Shown in pieces: positions 24,100-36,869 of a DNA stretch of 64,000 nt (positions are counted from its first letter, which is position 1; the number at the start of each line of letters is the position of its first letter). The stretch is from NCBI RefSeq assembly GCF_023159225.1, contig NC_063163.1, forward strand, positions 108,531,885 to 108,595,884. The letters are read 5' to 3'. The DNA is from Perognathus longimembris pacificus. Lineage: Eukaryota; Chordata; Mammalia; Rodentia; Heteromyidae. The position numbers and the translations under genes are program-made. The notes beneath the pieces were generated by a model, which searched no databases, had not been told where the DNA came from, and saw only the letters and a list, made by a program, of their open reading frames with translations.

Positions 24100-25120
24100 C
24101 AACTAAAATCTTTAGCCCTAAGCCTAGCTCCTCCAACTTGCCTCTTTATTAAAATTATTCTCTAGGAAAAAAATCTGCAGAGGAGGCTTAAAAAGTAGTG
24201 CAGTTTTTTTTTGTTTGTTTTTTTTTACAGTGGGGTTTTGGTGGCTTTTCTGACTGGTAAAGATGTTAAAAAATAGCATCCTGCAATTAGGGTTTCTGAG
24301 ACATCTCGATCCAGCAGAGAAAGTCTGTTCCTTTGTACAGGATCAGGGAATGTTCATTTAAAATTTACTTTTTAAGAAAACTTTCACACACAAAAAAGAA
24401 AACTAATTCACATACCCAGTGACATGTAGAATAATGTTGAATTTCCCTTCAACAAATGTCCTCTAAATAAGGTCAAGTTATTCTTGTATTTTCTACCTCT
24501 AGCACAATCTTGGAATGTGATGTTCTTTTAACACACCTTGAAAGTATTTATTTTGCACTGCTAGTGTACATATAATTTGCTTTTTTATAGCACATACATT
24601 CCTGAGATGAATGTCACAAGATGGATTCTTATTTTAAGAGTCCTAAACTTTGTGCTAGATTGAAACTGAGCTCTGGGAAGCTCTGAACTTTGGAATTCTT
24701 TGCATTTTGTTCTGTCACTGAGTAACTTTCCTTTGCTTGTCCTTAAAATGTCAGGATGGTCCTATGAATCTGCAAAAATCCATATCTTAAATGTGATACT
24801 TGACTTTCTGAACACTGTAAGTGTCAGCATATTTAAAAATCTCACAAATCCTTACAGTAAAGATAGTTATGTATAATCTATGCTTTTACCTATCTTTTGG
24901 AAATGAATTTACCACTGAGCTATTTATAGAAAATTTCTGATGAATTTTTCAGTATTCAAAAAAATAAAAATATTATTGAATTTGGACTTTTGTTAAGTAT
25001 ACTTATATTTATTTATATTGAACTTAGTAGATATTAGTGAGGAATGCTGCTATCTATTATACTTTACTAAAAATTAAGATTGTTCCTAGCAGTTACAAAA
25101 TGTAACATAGTACTACTGGC
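24100..25120. other. Intergenic, no feature seen
   Basis: AT-rich. No gene or repeat recognised. Confidence 0.35.
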
Positions 25121-25225
25121 ATTAGTAATTTTTTTTGTGTGTGGCAATACTGGGGTTGGAACTCATTTGGCTTGCTTGGCTGGCACTTTACCACCTGATC
25201 TACACTTCCATCCTGCTCTCTACTA

Positions 25226-25226
25226 T

Positions 25227-25269
<43 letters not shown>

Positions 25270-25270
25270 T
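25226..25270. repeat. (TTTA)n microsatellite
   Basis: Tetranucleotide run that is the tail of the adjoining SINE. Confidence 0.95.
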
Positions 25271-25463
25271 TGCCAGTCCTGGGGCTTGGACTAAGGGCCT
25301 GAGCACTGTCCCTGGCTTCTTTTTGCTCAAGGCTAGCACTCTACCACTTGGGCCACAACGCCACTTCTGGCCATTTTCTGTATATGTGGTGCTGGGAAAT
25401 TGAACCCAGGGCTTCACGTATACGAGACAAGCACTCTTGCCACTAGGCCATATTCCCAGCCCT
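25232..25463 (-). repeat. Dimeric IDL-Geo-type SINE with (TTTA)n tail
   Basis: Minus strand. The second monomer starts at 25272 and the head is at 25463. Its tail has become about 45 bp of TTTA units (25226-25270). The near-duplicated flank TCTAYTATTT lies at 25219 and 25464. Confidence 0.88.
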
Positions 25464-25582
25464 TCTATTATTTATTTTTGAGAACAAGTCCAACACAACT
25501 TTTTGCTCAGGCTGTCAGAAATCTTTGAACCTCTATTTCCTGGGCAGCAAGGGTTGCAGGCATGAACCACCAGCACCCAGTT

Positions 25583-28418
25583 ATCATCAGTACCTTTGAA
25601 TCTACTGTACAATATTTTTAAGCATGTCAAGTGCACTGTATGTAGATTACTAATGTTGAATAAATGATGTAATATTTTGTAAAATTTCCAGTATAGTACA
25701 TAAGTATTTAATACATGATGATTATTCTCTAAAACAGGCATTCAAAGTCTTGTCTAATTTTAGGATTCTATTTTACATGCAAATATCAATTATGCATATG
25801 TATAAGATGAAGAGATGCTTAATAAAAGTAAGTCAAGATTAAATATGCAGCAGAACCACACACAAAAAAAAATCCTGATATTTGCTTTCTTGGGAACTAA
25901 TGAAGGCCATTTCAGATGAAGATCTTTCAGTTGCTATCTTTTGTCTCTGGGCACATTTAATAGGTTTTTATGAACCCTATGTTTGGACTTCTCTAAGGTA
26001 TGGTGATGGGCAGGTGCCCTTGGGCCCACCTTATACCACTAGAAGTCTGAGAGATAATGTCTGATAGACTTTATATTGCCTTTCCATGTACTACACAATA
26101 CAATAACACAAATAGAAAGTAATAAAAAATAGAAATAAAGAAGCACTATACAGAAATCCAACTTTTAGAAAGAGGGCAGCTCTGCAATAAAAGGAACAGA
26201 ATTAAGAATAGTTCTTCCTACACTGCTTCCTGCTTGGGCTTCATCTGCTCGGTAGGGAACATGACTTTAGTGAAGCCCCAGATGAGTGGATTTTGAGACA
26301 TAGTTCCCATGGCAACAGTCTCTAAAGTGACATAAACCCAGAAGCACTTTTCTTGGTTGTTCTGTCATCCCAATACAAATCCTCTACAGAGCCTGGAGAA
26401 ATGTCAACTTTTAATGAAGCTTGAATCTTCTTTGCTTCCTGTGCCCCAAGGAGCCCCTTTCCTGTGGGGACTCATTTCAGGTTTGTAATAATGATTTATT
26501 TTCTTTAATTGTGAGTTGACTCCAGTAGGACTGAGAGCAGGGTTTGGGATTTATCATAATCACCAGGGTAGTGACAAATTTCAAAGTGTGAGATTTACAC
26601 TTGAGACTTCTTGTTACTGATTAGAGACTGAAATACATTCCACGTGTGGGAAATAGCAAACATGGTCTATGTGCAAATGTCACTTAACACACCCAACACC
26701 AGATACAACATATACATGTATATGCAGAAGTGATGTAGGGTTGCACTCAGCTTGCTAATGGAGGACAAGCAGCTGCCATTGTGACTCTTGCAGTCCACTG
26801 CATAATGACCCTGGCTGTCCTATCCTGACCAAAACATACGACTTGTCAACTGTGTACTCTATGAAATGTCAGTGTTAGAGACTTGCAATTTTAACTTAGC
26901 TAAAGCTTTTGTCTTCACTATTTTCTTTTTAGAAAATGCCTGGAAGAGAGTAGAATGTAGAGGCTCCCTAGCAGGCTTTAGTAAATCATGTGTTGATCAA
27001 TTTGTGAGAGCCAGTTTTGACAGAAATCGGAAGGTAAAATAAATATTTAGGCCTGTGAATTTTTGTAGGATAGATTTCCGCCCCCCCCTCCCCGGAACTA
27101 GAAATGGGTACAGAAAAAGGGAGGTTGGAGGCTGTAAGTGGAATTTCAGTTGGTTCCATAATTTGATCTTTGTGGTGTGGCAGAACATGGAGATTTGAAA
27201 AGAGGGCATTGATGGTAGGGTAGGAAGCAGGGATGGAGTAATTTAGAATGGAATGAAATCAGACAGTTTGGGGTGAGCCTGTTTTCTTCAGGTGGACTAA
27301 GGAACATTTTGTCCAGACCTGGTCTAAATATTGTTTTAAGAATACCTTAATTGAAGTCTCCACAAAAAACCATCTGGAGACAAGGACTTGTGTGAAGGTA
27401 GCTTATTTTAGAAATGATCCCAGTGAAGAACATGAGTGAAGCAGGGAAAGATGAGGAACCAATGAAAGTATGCATTGATGGTTACCTTAAGGGGAAATTC
27501 AGGGTTCATCCCTCTGAGGCCCTGAGATACCGCAAAGCAGAAATCACTAAAAGTACAGAAGAAGGTAACATTTTCCACTGGCTCCTAGGAGTGTTAACTC
27601 TTTTTAGTTAAGTATTATATGTGCATTGGACAGGCTGAGCTGCTTCTCACATACATTTCACATTGTGATGACAGAGGTGTCCTAGAGCAGAAAGCCGAGG
27701 TAAAGTGATGCAGTAGTGGAGTGGTACTGTTTGGCTATAGCTGGATGCAGCTTGATATCATGGCAACAGCAGAAGCCCCGAGGACAAGCTGAGTAATATG
27801 AAAGGAGGCATAAAAGATGTTCCCTGGGGAACAGCTGGGAAATGGGTCCTGAACTTAGGGCCATGTAAAAATGTTCACAGAAGACAGTACATGGATCACT
27901 GCTGTAAGGAAGGGTTAGTAGTATGAGTTTCTAATACAAAGCTTAGAAAGATCTTCTGTTTACACATTTTACATTTTCTGAAAATATATCTCATATCTCT
28001 TAATTTATTGCTAGTGCCTTGAGTTATTACATCTGAATTATAAGTTCAACACAGCACCTGGAAGGACCCTTGCCATCAATTCATTGCTAGCCATTATATT
28101 AGCTGGTTTTCTCAGCACAGTCCTGTCAAGGTCACTTCCTTGATGCATATGATTCACACTCATACATTTCCTATCGCATCACTGAAGTCTCTCCTCAGAA
28201 TGAACACGGGTATTATAGCAGGAATAATGCCCAAGTGGGCCTCTTGCCTGCATTCTGCATTTCAGCCAACAAAAGGCCAACAAAGATTCTTCCATGACAG
28301 TATAACTAGAGATTTTGGAGACTCATTTTTGTTTTTTGTTTTTGTTTTTGTTTTTGTTTTCTTGTACTCTACCACCAAATAGTTCTGCTCCTAGCAAGTC
28401 CTCAGTTTTCCTGTTGAA
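25583..28418. other. Intergenic, mostly unassigned
   Basis: No intact gene. At 26213-26480 the minus strand shows stretches of open frame with a possible frameshift, but I cannot name a source. A C run lies at 27079-27092. Confidence 0.35.
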
Positions 28419-28434
28419 TAATAGTATAGGATGG

Positions 28435-28658
28435 TGGGGGGGGCTGGGGATATGGCCTAGTGGCAAGAGTGCCTGCCTCATATACATGAGGCCCTGGGTT
28501 CGATTCCCCAGCACACCACATATACAGAAAATGGCTAGAAGTGGCGCTGTGGCTCAAGAGGCAGAGTGCTAGCCTTGAGCAAAAAGAAGCCAGGGACAGT
28601 GCTCAGGCCCTGAGTCCAAGCCCCAGGACTGGCCCCCCAAAAAAAACAAAACAAAAAA
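28435..28658 (+). repeat. Dimeric IDL-Geo-type SINE
   Basis: A near-consensus full copy starting GGCTGGGGATATGGCCTAGT with an A-rich tail. An exact 15-bp duplication aatagtataggatgg lies at 28420-28434 and 28659-28673. Confidence 0.95.
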
Positions 28659-28799
28659 AATAGTATAGGATGGGAGCACTAGATCAATGACTACTTGGCT
28701 AAATATCAGGAAATTTAGAAAAGAAATTCAGATTCTAAAGTTCATCCTTGGAGATTCTGATTTATGTTTGCGTTGTGGCACAGGATATGTACTTTAAAT

Positions 28800-29000
28800 T
28801 TTTTTTTTTTTTTGCCAGTCCTGGGGCTTAAGCTCAGGGCTTGAACACTGTCCTTGGATTCCTTTTGCTTAAGGCTAGCACTCTACCACTTGAGCCACAG
28901 CACCACTTCCAGCTTTTTCTGTTTATGTGGTGCTGAGGAATTGAACCTAGGGCTTCATGCATGCTAGGTAAGCCTCTACCCCTAAGCCATATTACAAGTC
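28800..29000 (-). repeat. Dimeric IDL-Geo-type SINE, older variant
   Basis: Minus strand and diverged (TTTATGTGGTGCTGAGGAAT variant). Duplication caggatatRtactttaaat, one mismatch, at 28781-28799 and 29001-29019. Confidence 0.9.
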
Positions 29001-29373
29001 CAGGATATATACTTTAAATAAGACTATAATCTCCAGGACTGGGAGATGATTTTCAATTCTGTTTCAAGTCTAGAAAGTCCAAGAGTATGAATTGTCACTA
29101 AGCTTAAACAAGGTTCTAAAATCCTGGGGTACAAAGAAAAAAGGTGGATTTTTTTTTTGCCATGATATAAGAGGATTTAGGAAAAGAGCAAAGCAACAAA
29201 ACAAGAAAAACAAATCTACAATACTGTCAGGCTCAGTATGAAGGTCCTGGGAGCCTGAAAAGATCAAGGATGGAAAGGGGGCAGCAGGGAAAATTCTGAT
29301 AATGTATCCAAACAAACAAAAAAGCAAAAAGCCAAAACCAAAACTAACCCCCTCCAACTCAACAAACCTTTGG

Positions 29374-29560
29374 GTTTTTTTTGCTAGTCCTGGGGCTTAG
29401 ACTCAGGGCTTCAGCACTGTCTCTGTCTTCTTTTTGCTCAAGGCTAGCACTCTACCACTTGAGCCACAGCGCCATTTCTGGCTTTTTCTATATATGTGGT
29501 GGTAAGAAATCGTGTATATGAGGCAAGCACTCTACCACTAAGCCACATTTCCAGCCCCCA
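29374..29560 (-). repeat. Dimeric IDL-Geo-type SINE
   Basis: Minus strand, T run at 29373-29381. It has a short deletion in the left monomer, where AACCCAGGGCTTCAT is missing. Confidence 0.85.
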
Positions 29561-29927
29561 AACTGTTCTTAACAGAAAGGAATTGTTGTTCTTTGATATC
29601 AAGCTCACATTCAAATAGAGGACAACTTGGTTTTTTCTCTGAAGACAACATTTGAAAATTCTTGTTATAACTGAAATGTATTTAACAACACCCCTATGAT
29701 GTGGTATAGTGTTTTATTTTGCCTTTTCTGGATAATCTCAGTCTCTTTCCTATATTTAGGTATATTGTAACATTTTCAAGGCATGGTCAGAGCCTTGAAG
29801 GCAAAGACCCTACTTTGTATCTTTTATTACCTTCTATAGGGAGTTATTAAAGGCAATTATTACATTATATTTAGAGTAAAATGTACCTATAATTCATGTG
29901 GATTTAGCAATGTGTATGTGCTTACAT

Positions 29928-30141
29928 GTGCTGGTACTAGGGCTTTAAACCCAAGGCCTTAAATTCTTTCTTGACTAGCTTGCTCGTAGCTATATTCTAC
30001 CACTTGAGCCATACCCCCAGTCTAGCATTTTACTGGTTAATTGGAGATGAAGTGTCTGGACTGTCTTTAGCTCTCCATCCTCCAGGTCTCACCCTGCTGA
30101 GTAGTTAGCATTACAGGTGTAAGCTATAAACAGATAGCTTG
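29928..30141 (-). repeat. B4-like composite SINE, old
   Basis: The minus-strand tRNA-like part (CTACCACTTGAGCCATACCC) is at 29997. A decayed B1-like head (GAGTAGTTAGCATTACAGG) is at 30099. Confidence 0.6.
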
Positions 30142-30365
30142 GCTTTAGGAATGGAACAACTTGGGGATTGCTTTATCTCTAAAATGGAGATAATAAAACA
30201 CAGTGCATAATATTTGAGGAAGAATGAAAAGGAAACATTGCTTATAAAGTGATTTTGGATCCTGTATGTTAAGATTAGCATAAGACAGAAATAGTATACT
30301 TTAAGTGTTCACATGGCAAATTATTTTTGCACAATTCTTTGTGTATTGTTTGAACTAATGTTTTT

Positions 30366-30564
30366 TTTTTTTTTGCCAGTCCTGGAGCTTGAACTCAGGG
30401 CCTGAGCACTGTCCTTGGCTTCTTTTTGCTCAAGACCAGCACTCTATCACTTGAGCCACACACAGCACCACTTCTGGCTTTTTCTATATGTGGTGCTAAG
30501 GAATTGAACCCAGGGCTTTATATATGCCAGGCAAGCACTTTACCACTAGGCCATATTCCCAGTC
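30366..30564 (-). repeat. Dimeric IDL-Geo-type SINE
   Basis: Minus strand. The near-exact duplication tgaaMtaatgttttt is at 30351-30365 and 30565-30579. Confidence 0.9.
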
Positions 30565-30579
30565 TGAAATAATGTTTTT

Positions 30580-31424
30580 GTTTCTGAAAACTCATTCAAA
30601 TATTGTCAAGAGTATAAGCAAAATATCCTTCTTTTCAAAGTTACTGTCTAGAGCCATGATCCCCAGAGAACCTTGGGCTTTCTGCATCTAATCATGTCCC
30701 TAGATCTCTAAACCCAGCATAAAACTGCTCAGTCTCCTTGCAAGCTAGAGCTTCAGAGAAAAATACCCCCTCTACATCTGTTCTCCAGCTCAGGAGAACT
30801 CTGACAGCCTCTATGAGGAGTCTGACTCTCCCATTAGAAGAGGGAGTAGAGGGGTTTGTGACAATTCCTTCCACAAAAGCACCACTGCTATTAATCTGTC
30901 TGAACAACTGAGGTAAGGGTTTGGGTGAAAGATACAGCAAGCACCTGGGCTCTGGGCTGAAAGAGGGTGTGACTGACTTTAGGTGAATGGTCTGAACTCA
31001 GTTCTAAGTCCTCAGCGTAGGGTACTAAAGTAATGAATAAAAACAACAACAAACAAACCTAGTTCATCCTCTTGCCCTCTCCAGGATGGTCAGAAAGTGG
31101 ACATTCTCTTGCCCAATTAGACTAGTCCCTAACCTCTGAGAGAACTCTTCCCAGAGATAGATATGTTTTTTGTAAGCCTGAGAAAAATCTGGAGACATGA
31201 GGAGTTAACAAAATAAAGACTGGAGACTCCTCAGAGGCTTGTTGGGGTCCTTCTCTGGCAACATCTGCTCTACACTGAGGCAGGTTTGACCTGCAGGGGT
31301 TGCTGCAGAGGAAAAGTCATTGGGGCCATGAGAATAGTCTCATGATCCAAACCTCTGAAGTTCAAAAACCTCTGCACACATCCAACTTGAAATGAACCGA
31401 GGAGCTGACTGTCATCTCCCTTCT
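30580..31424. other. 5' flank of the OR8B8-like gene
   Basis: Non-repetitive. If this gene follows the OR pattern, the promoter and non-coding exon could lie here or farther upstream. I could not single out a convincing promoter. Confidence 0.35.
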
Positions 31425-31446
31425 CCCTTCTCCTTTGTCCCTACAG
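31425..31446 (+). promoter_or_regulatory. Splice acceptor of OR8B8-like coding exon
   Basis: A pyrimidine tract ending CCTTTGTCCCTACAG, AG at 31445-31446, gives a 16-nt leader before the conserved ATG. Confidence 0.6.
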
Positions 31447-31462
31447 AATGTTTTATTTGAGA

Positions 31463-32398
31463 ATGGCAGCTGAGAACTCCTCTTCAGTGACAGAGTTCAT
31501 CCTTGCAGGCTTAACAGACCAGCCAGGACTCCAGATCCCTCTCTTCTTCCTGTTTCTTGGTTTTTACATGGTCACCATGGTGGGGAATCTGGGCTTGATC
31601 ACCCTGATAGGACTGAACTCTCACCTGCACACACCCATGTACTTCTTCCTGTTTAATTTATCTCTCATAGACTTCTGCTATTCCACTGTCATCACCCCCA
31701 AAATGTTAATGAGTTTTATCTCAAAGAAGAACATCATCTCCTACCCTGGGTGTATGACTCAGCTCTTCTTCTTCCTTTTCTTTGTTGTTTCTGAGTCCTT
31801 CATCCTGTCAGCGATGGCATATGATCGCTATGTGGCCATCTGCAATCCCCTGATGTACACGGTCACCATGTCGCCTCAGGTGTGTCTACTTCTTTTGTTG
31901 GGGGTCTATGTAATGGGTTTTGCTGGGGCCATGGCCCACACAGCGTGCATGCTGAGACTGACCTTCTGTGCCAACAACCTTATCAACCACTACATGTGTG
32001 ACATCCTTCCCCTTCTGGAGCGCTCTTGCACAAGCACCTATGTGAATGAGCTGGTTGTCTTCATTGTTGTGGGCATTGACATTGGTGTGCCCACAGTCAC
32101 CATCTTCATTTCTTATACTGTCATCCTCTCCAGCATCCTCCGCATTCGCTCTACGGAAGGCAGGTCAAAAGCCTTCAGCACCTGCAGCTCCCACATCATT
32201 GCAGTTTCTCTTTTCTTTGGGTCAGGGGCATTCATGTATCTTAAACCATCTTCCCTTTTACCTATGAACCAGGGGAAAGTGTCCTCCCTATTCTACACCA
32301 TTGTCGTGCCCATGCTCAACCCACTAATTTATAGCCTGAGAAATAAGGATGTCAAAGTGGCTCTGAAGAAAACTTTGAGCAAAACTTCATTCTCCTAA
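31463..32398 (+). CDS. OR8B8: Olfactory receptor, family 8 subfamily B, OR8B8-like
   Basis: An intact 311-residue odorant GPCR, the same length as human OR8B8 as I recall it. Glycosylation site NSS is at 5-7, GN at 41-42, PMYFFL at 58-63, [10 protein letters not shown] at 118-127, loop-2 cysteines 169, 179 and 189, KAFSTCSSH at 236-244, and [12 protein letters not shown] at 286-297. [13 protein letters not shown] in TM5 and [12 protein letters not shown] before TM7 point to OR8B8. An in-frame ATG at 31448 would add five residues. I prefer 31463 because MAAENSS is the conserved family start, the leader length then matches the other three genes, and its context (A at -3, G at +4) is stronger. 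It has the most consensus-like motifs of the four. Confidence 0.95.
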   Translation: MAAENSSSVTEFILAGLTDQPGLQIPLFFLFLGFYMVTMVGNLGLITLIGLNSHLHTPMYFFLFNLSLIDFCYSTVITPKMLMSFISKKNIISYPGCMTQLFFFLFFVVSESFILSAMAYDRYVAICNPLMYTVTMSPQVCLLLLLGVYVMGFAGAMAHTACMLRLTFCANNLINHYMCDILPLLERSCTSTYVNELVVFIVVGIDIGVPTVTIFISYTVILSSILRIRSTEGRSKAFSTCSSHIIAVSLFFGSGAFMYLKPSSLLPMNQGKVSSLFYTIVVPMLNPLIYSLRNKDVKVALKKTLSKTSFS

Positions 32399-33050
32399 GA
32401 AAGGAACAGTGCTTTGGGAAGGACCCACTTTTTTTTTTCTTGCACAGTTGAATCTATATGTGTAGGATAGATGGAAGAAATTTTAACTCATTCTACAACA
32501 TTAGTCTGTCTTTGCCATCTGAAGGGTTCTCTAGAAGATTCTTAAACTTAAAGATTCTTAAAAATACATTTACTGTGTCCAGACGGTCATCTGTACCAGT
32601 TCCCTCATATGTCCAAGAAGACACAGGCTTATGACCCTTCTAAGGGGTTCAGCATCTTAGCCAAATAGCAACCCAAATTCAGGTTCTTTCTTTATTTCTT
32701 TCCAGTATGTGTCCCATTATGGCTAACTTCCTTCCTCCTTCAGGCCTTGAAGGCAAGAAAAAATGAGCTGGCCTCAGATGTTAGAATCTTGCTCTGTCTA
32801 CAGAACTTTCATGTAACTTTTCAAGGGCTAATTTTAAGTTAGCACATTTTTGCAAGAAGGTAGGAGGTATAGGATTTTGCTGAGATGATCTTGGCTAAAT
32901 GACCAGAGAAATTCTTGAAGCATTTTGTGGAATGTGGGGGAAATGTGTTAGGACCCAGAGAGCAGCAAGTGTGCTAGCACCTGGGAGAGTGGTGTGGTAT
33001 TGCAGGAGACTGGACTTACAAGGATTTGGTGATGGTGGTGGATTTAAGAA
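32399..33050. other. 3' flank of the OR8B8-like gene
   Basis: No feature recognised apart from short T runs. Confidence 0.35.
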
Positions 33051-33059
33051 CGAACAGAA

Positions 33060-33272
33060 TGGGCTGGGAATATGGCCTAGTGGCAAGAATGCTTGCCTCA
33101 CATACATGAAGCCCTGAGTTCGATTCCCCAGCACCACATGTATAGAAAACGGCCAGAAGTGGCGCTGTAGCTCAAGTAGCAGAGTGCTAGCCTTGAGCAA
33201 AAAGAAGCCAGGGACAGTGCTCAGGCCCTGAGTTCAAGGCCCAGAACTGGCAAAAAAAAAAAAAAAAAAACC
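33060..33272 (+). repeat. Dimeric IDL-Geo-type SINE
   Basis: A full copy, GGCTGGGAATATGGCCTAGT to the A tail. Short duplication cgaacagaa at 33051-33059 and 33273-33281. Confidence 0.92.
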
Positions 33273-33281
33273 CGAACAGAA

Positions 33282-35522
33282 AATGCCATGGTTCTGAAGA
33301 ATAGAATTTGGAAATTATTTCATACATATCCATTCTCTTGTTTTCAAATTGGGCTTTTAAAGGCAAAAGTAGAGGACTCTACAGCTGGGGAAATCACTTT
33401 AGCATGTGTAGAATACTTTAGAACCATAGTTCTTTCATTATTCCTAGTCATAATCGGTTAGCAGCCAACCATCATTGGAAATGCCTACCAAATGCTATAT
33501 GGTATACAACAGAGACTAAGGTAGAATATTTTCTCTCTATCTTCTCAGATTAATTTTCTGCTCCTTGGCACCTCTTCCCAATCTTTGAAGAAATTCCCTA
33601 ATCGATTTCTTTTTCCTCTGGGTTTTTTTTTTTTGAGGTAGGCCAAAAGGAACCTTGGCAGAAAAAAAATCAGGGAGCAGGAGAAAAGTGATATGGTGAT
33701 ATTTATTCCTGAACATCCTCCCAACTTGGCTAAAATGGCAGTAACTGAATCCTCTGTTCCACATGTGTTTACAGTAACTGTTCCCTCCCTTGTTGTTACT
33801 TCTTGCCAAAGGCTCATTAGGTCTCCCTGATGTTAGCTTGACATTCTGTGGTTCCTACATCTGTATAAATAGTTCCCTCATCATATTTGCACAATTACTT
33901 TGTTTGGCTCTATCTTTTATTTATTTATTTTTGTTGGCTTTTGCTGGGATACTGATATACCACCCAGTAAAGGGGAGGACACATTAGCATGTAGATAGAT
34001 GTCTACATGTTAATGGGACTTTAAAAGAAAATTGTAATAGTAAATTCTTTTGTGAAACAATGACATATAAAATGCCATGAAAATGCTTTGTGTTAGGAAG
34101 TTATCTTTAGAAATACTCTCTCCTATGTGAAAAAAACATAGTTTAGATAGATGTATAACTTTTTTTGGTGCTAATCAGTAACAGTGAATTCAAAAGGATG
34201 TTCTTGGACAGGTGAACAGTGTAAAATTCAAGTGATTGAGGCAGGGAAAGGCACAAAGAATTAAAGATTTAGAAAGAGCAGACTATGGAATGGAGAGTAT
34301 AATCAAATTTCAATCCCTGCTTCTACCCAGTAGTTGTGTAATTTTAAGCAAATTGCTTGATGTCTCTGAGCATCATTTATCTTGAACTTTTTTCCAGGGT
34401 TCCAATGAGAATTTAATGCCTGACACTCATTAACTTTGGTTTCATCCCTGCTAGATCCTCTTTCTTCTAATATCAACACTTCCACTAACTTATTGTTTAA
34501 CTTTGGGACAATTGTCTTATCTTTCTAGGCCCAAGATCAAGTTATCAACAGATTCATGTCCTGCTTCAGAAATGAAAGAAGTAAGCAGTCTCTCTTAGGC
34601 CTCTTAAAAGGGCACTAATTCCTGAGGGCTCAACTCTCATGATGTGAGCACCTCCTAAAGACTGTTGCTCAAAGCACTATGCTTTCAAATATAAATTTTG
34701 GGAGAGTAAAAATATTCAGTATGCAGCAAACATGTACTAAGTGATCAGTACACCTAGAACTATATATTGTCAATAGAATGTAGAAACAACATGGTAGAAC
34801 ATACTGTTTTTTCATATAAGCAAGCATGGGCTTAGAAAGATGCTGGTGTGACCAAGTGAGAGGAAGAAATGGGCTGTGGAGGAAAGGAAAAGATAAGCCC
34901 TCAGGGACTCAACTGTAGGATTTTGTTGAAAATGACTTCTATTGAGCTTCTTAAAGGTATGGCCACCTGTCTCTTTTGGTCCCTTCATTCATGTTGAATG
35001 TTTGCAATGACTTCCACTCCAGATCCCTTTTAACTTTGCAGACTACTGTGATCTGAATGTGTAAGTGATATATGTAGGCAGGAGCTTTACATGTAAGGCT
35101 TCCATCGTTTCAAAAAGCTGCTCTTGGATCAGTACATACATTCCCCTTTCATCTTTTCTCAGTGATCTGAGATCATTTCTCATATTTTATGGATGTGCAA
35201 ACCCAGTCCTTAAGAAGTTGAAGAACTTGCCTAGGATTGCACAGATAATAAGCAGTAGAGTTGCAGATTGTATTTTGATGGTAGAACTCCAGAGCCCACA
35301 CTCTTCACACTAGCCGCCTTCTGAAGAGTTCAATATGGGTGTGAAAGAAATAGCACATGTGGTGCATATATATTCACCTGGTTCCATCCCCAAGTGCTTG
35401 CTGTCTGCAGCTGAGTAAGTCCCTACATTTATTCTCACTTAGAAACCATTTGCCAGCACATATGTCAAGAGAAAAACACTGAAGATTTTACTCCTTTTTA
35501 AAGGCACTGAGCTCATAGAGTC

Positions 35523-35524
<2 letters not shown>
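33282..35524. other. Intergenic, no feature seen
   Basis: No recognised gene. The overlapping minus-strand frames at 33537-33817 have no family signature. Confidence 0.35.

Positions 35525-35569
<45 letters not shown>
35525..35569. repeat. (GT)n microsatellite
   Basis: About 45 bp of uninterrupted GT. Confidence 0.95.
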
Positions 35570-36228
35570 GCAGAGCTATTGTTCAATGGGCTGCACAGTA
35601 ATATATTAAGAAGCTGTTTAATTAGGGCTACCTTCTCTAGTCCAGCCAGGGACTCTAACATATGCATGGAGTTTAATGCCTGGAAGATATAGAAGGTGTT
35701 AAATACATGGTGAACAAATCCCTAGTGGGGTTTTTAAAATACTGTAATTATGCAGTACTTATTTTAAATTATTTTTAAAAATAATTTTTCTTAAATTTGC
35801 AAAAGCTACACAGTGAGGTGGAAACATGTGAGGTAGGACTGTGTAGAGATAAGCAAAAAAGTTTAAAAAATACCATGATCCCCACCATTCAAAGAATACC
35901 ACTTCTGGCATTTTATCTATGTTCTTTCAGAGTATTTTTCTGTGTGTATGTGTTGTAATTAGAAGAGTGTAGATCATTTTTAAAAATATCTCTGCGTATA
36001 TACAAGCAGATTATCATATTAAGTACTATTTTGTAATTTTGTTTTTATCCTGTGAACATGTAAACAACATTGCTGTAATTAAGTAACTGCTAAAATGATG
36101 TTGAATGACTACATTGTTGGGTTTAAGGCTACAAGGGCATTGGAATAATGCAAAAGATGTATATTTGCTAAGTACAAAGACAGTATTGCTCTCTTCTTTT
36201 CCTAAGTCCTTTTCTAAATTCTTTTTTA

Positions 36229-36350
36229 AAAAACAGAGGCAGCATCTTGCTATGTAACTCACTGTGTAACCTAGGCTGACAGGCTGGTTCAAACTCACAA
36301 CCTTTCTGCCTAGTGTTTGGATTATAGGCATGTACTGCCATGTCTAGCTC
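36229..36350 (-). repeat. B1-like SINE, old
   Basis: The reverse 7SL-like segment CTTGCTATGTAACTCACTGT through GGATTATAGGCATG is recognisable. Confidence 0.55.
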
Positions 36351-36439
36351 TCTTTGTCTAAATTCTAAGAGGAGTTTTCTCTTTGATTTATCAGTAGTTG
36401 TCAAGTTCTGCATAGACCTCTTACCACCTTGGTTCAGGT

Positions 36440-36527
36440 TTCTTTTTTTTTTCTTTTACATTTTTCCCTTCTTTCCTTCCTTCCTTCTTTTCTTTCTTTC
36501 TTCCTTCGTGTGTGTGTGTGTGTGTGT

Positions 36528-36565
<38 letters not shown>

Positions 36566-36566
36566 T
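36440..36566. repeat. Pyrimidine tract and (GT)n microsatellite
   Basis: TTCC/TTTC-rich 36440-36507, then GT to 36566 with one GA interruption at 36532. Confidence 0.9.
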
Positions 36567-36860
36567 GTACTGGTATTTGTGTTTTCCAGGCAGGCACTCT
36601 ACCACTTGAGCAATGACTTCATCCCCTTTTGTTCTCATTATTTTCAAATAGGGTTTCCCTCTACCTCTCCAGGCCAGCCTGAACCATAATCTTCCTATTT
36701 ATGCTTTCTGTACAGTTAGTACAAAACGTGTGAACCACTATCCCAAGCTTGTTATTAATTGAAATGGAGGTCCTGGGCTGGCCTGCAATCTAGGTCTTCC
36801 CAATCAATCTTTGCTTCCTCAGTAGCTAAAATTCCAGGTATGAGCCACCACACCCTGCCA
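36567..36860 (-). repeat. Degenerate B4-like SINE(s)
   Basis: 36590-36615 reads GGCACTCTACCACTTGAGCA. Two GTGAACCAC/ATGAGCCACC-type ends at about 36732 and 36840 suggest two overlapping old copies. Confidence 0.5.
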
Positions 36861-36869
36861 TGGGTTCAG

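Larger units (their letters stand above)
25128..25582 (-). repeat. Older SINE split by a younger insertion
   Basis: The flanks 25128-25218 and 25464-25582 are two halves of a diverged minus-strand B4-like element. The dimeric SINE at 25232-25463 lies between them. Confidence 0.5.

Noticed and set aside
30660..30669. EBF-like site tccccagaga upstream of the OR8B8-like gene, and tcccctggaa at 18306 upstream of the OR8B12-like gene
   Set aside because: One mismatch in eight fixed positions is expected every few kb by chance, so I do not call promoters from them.
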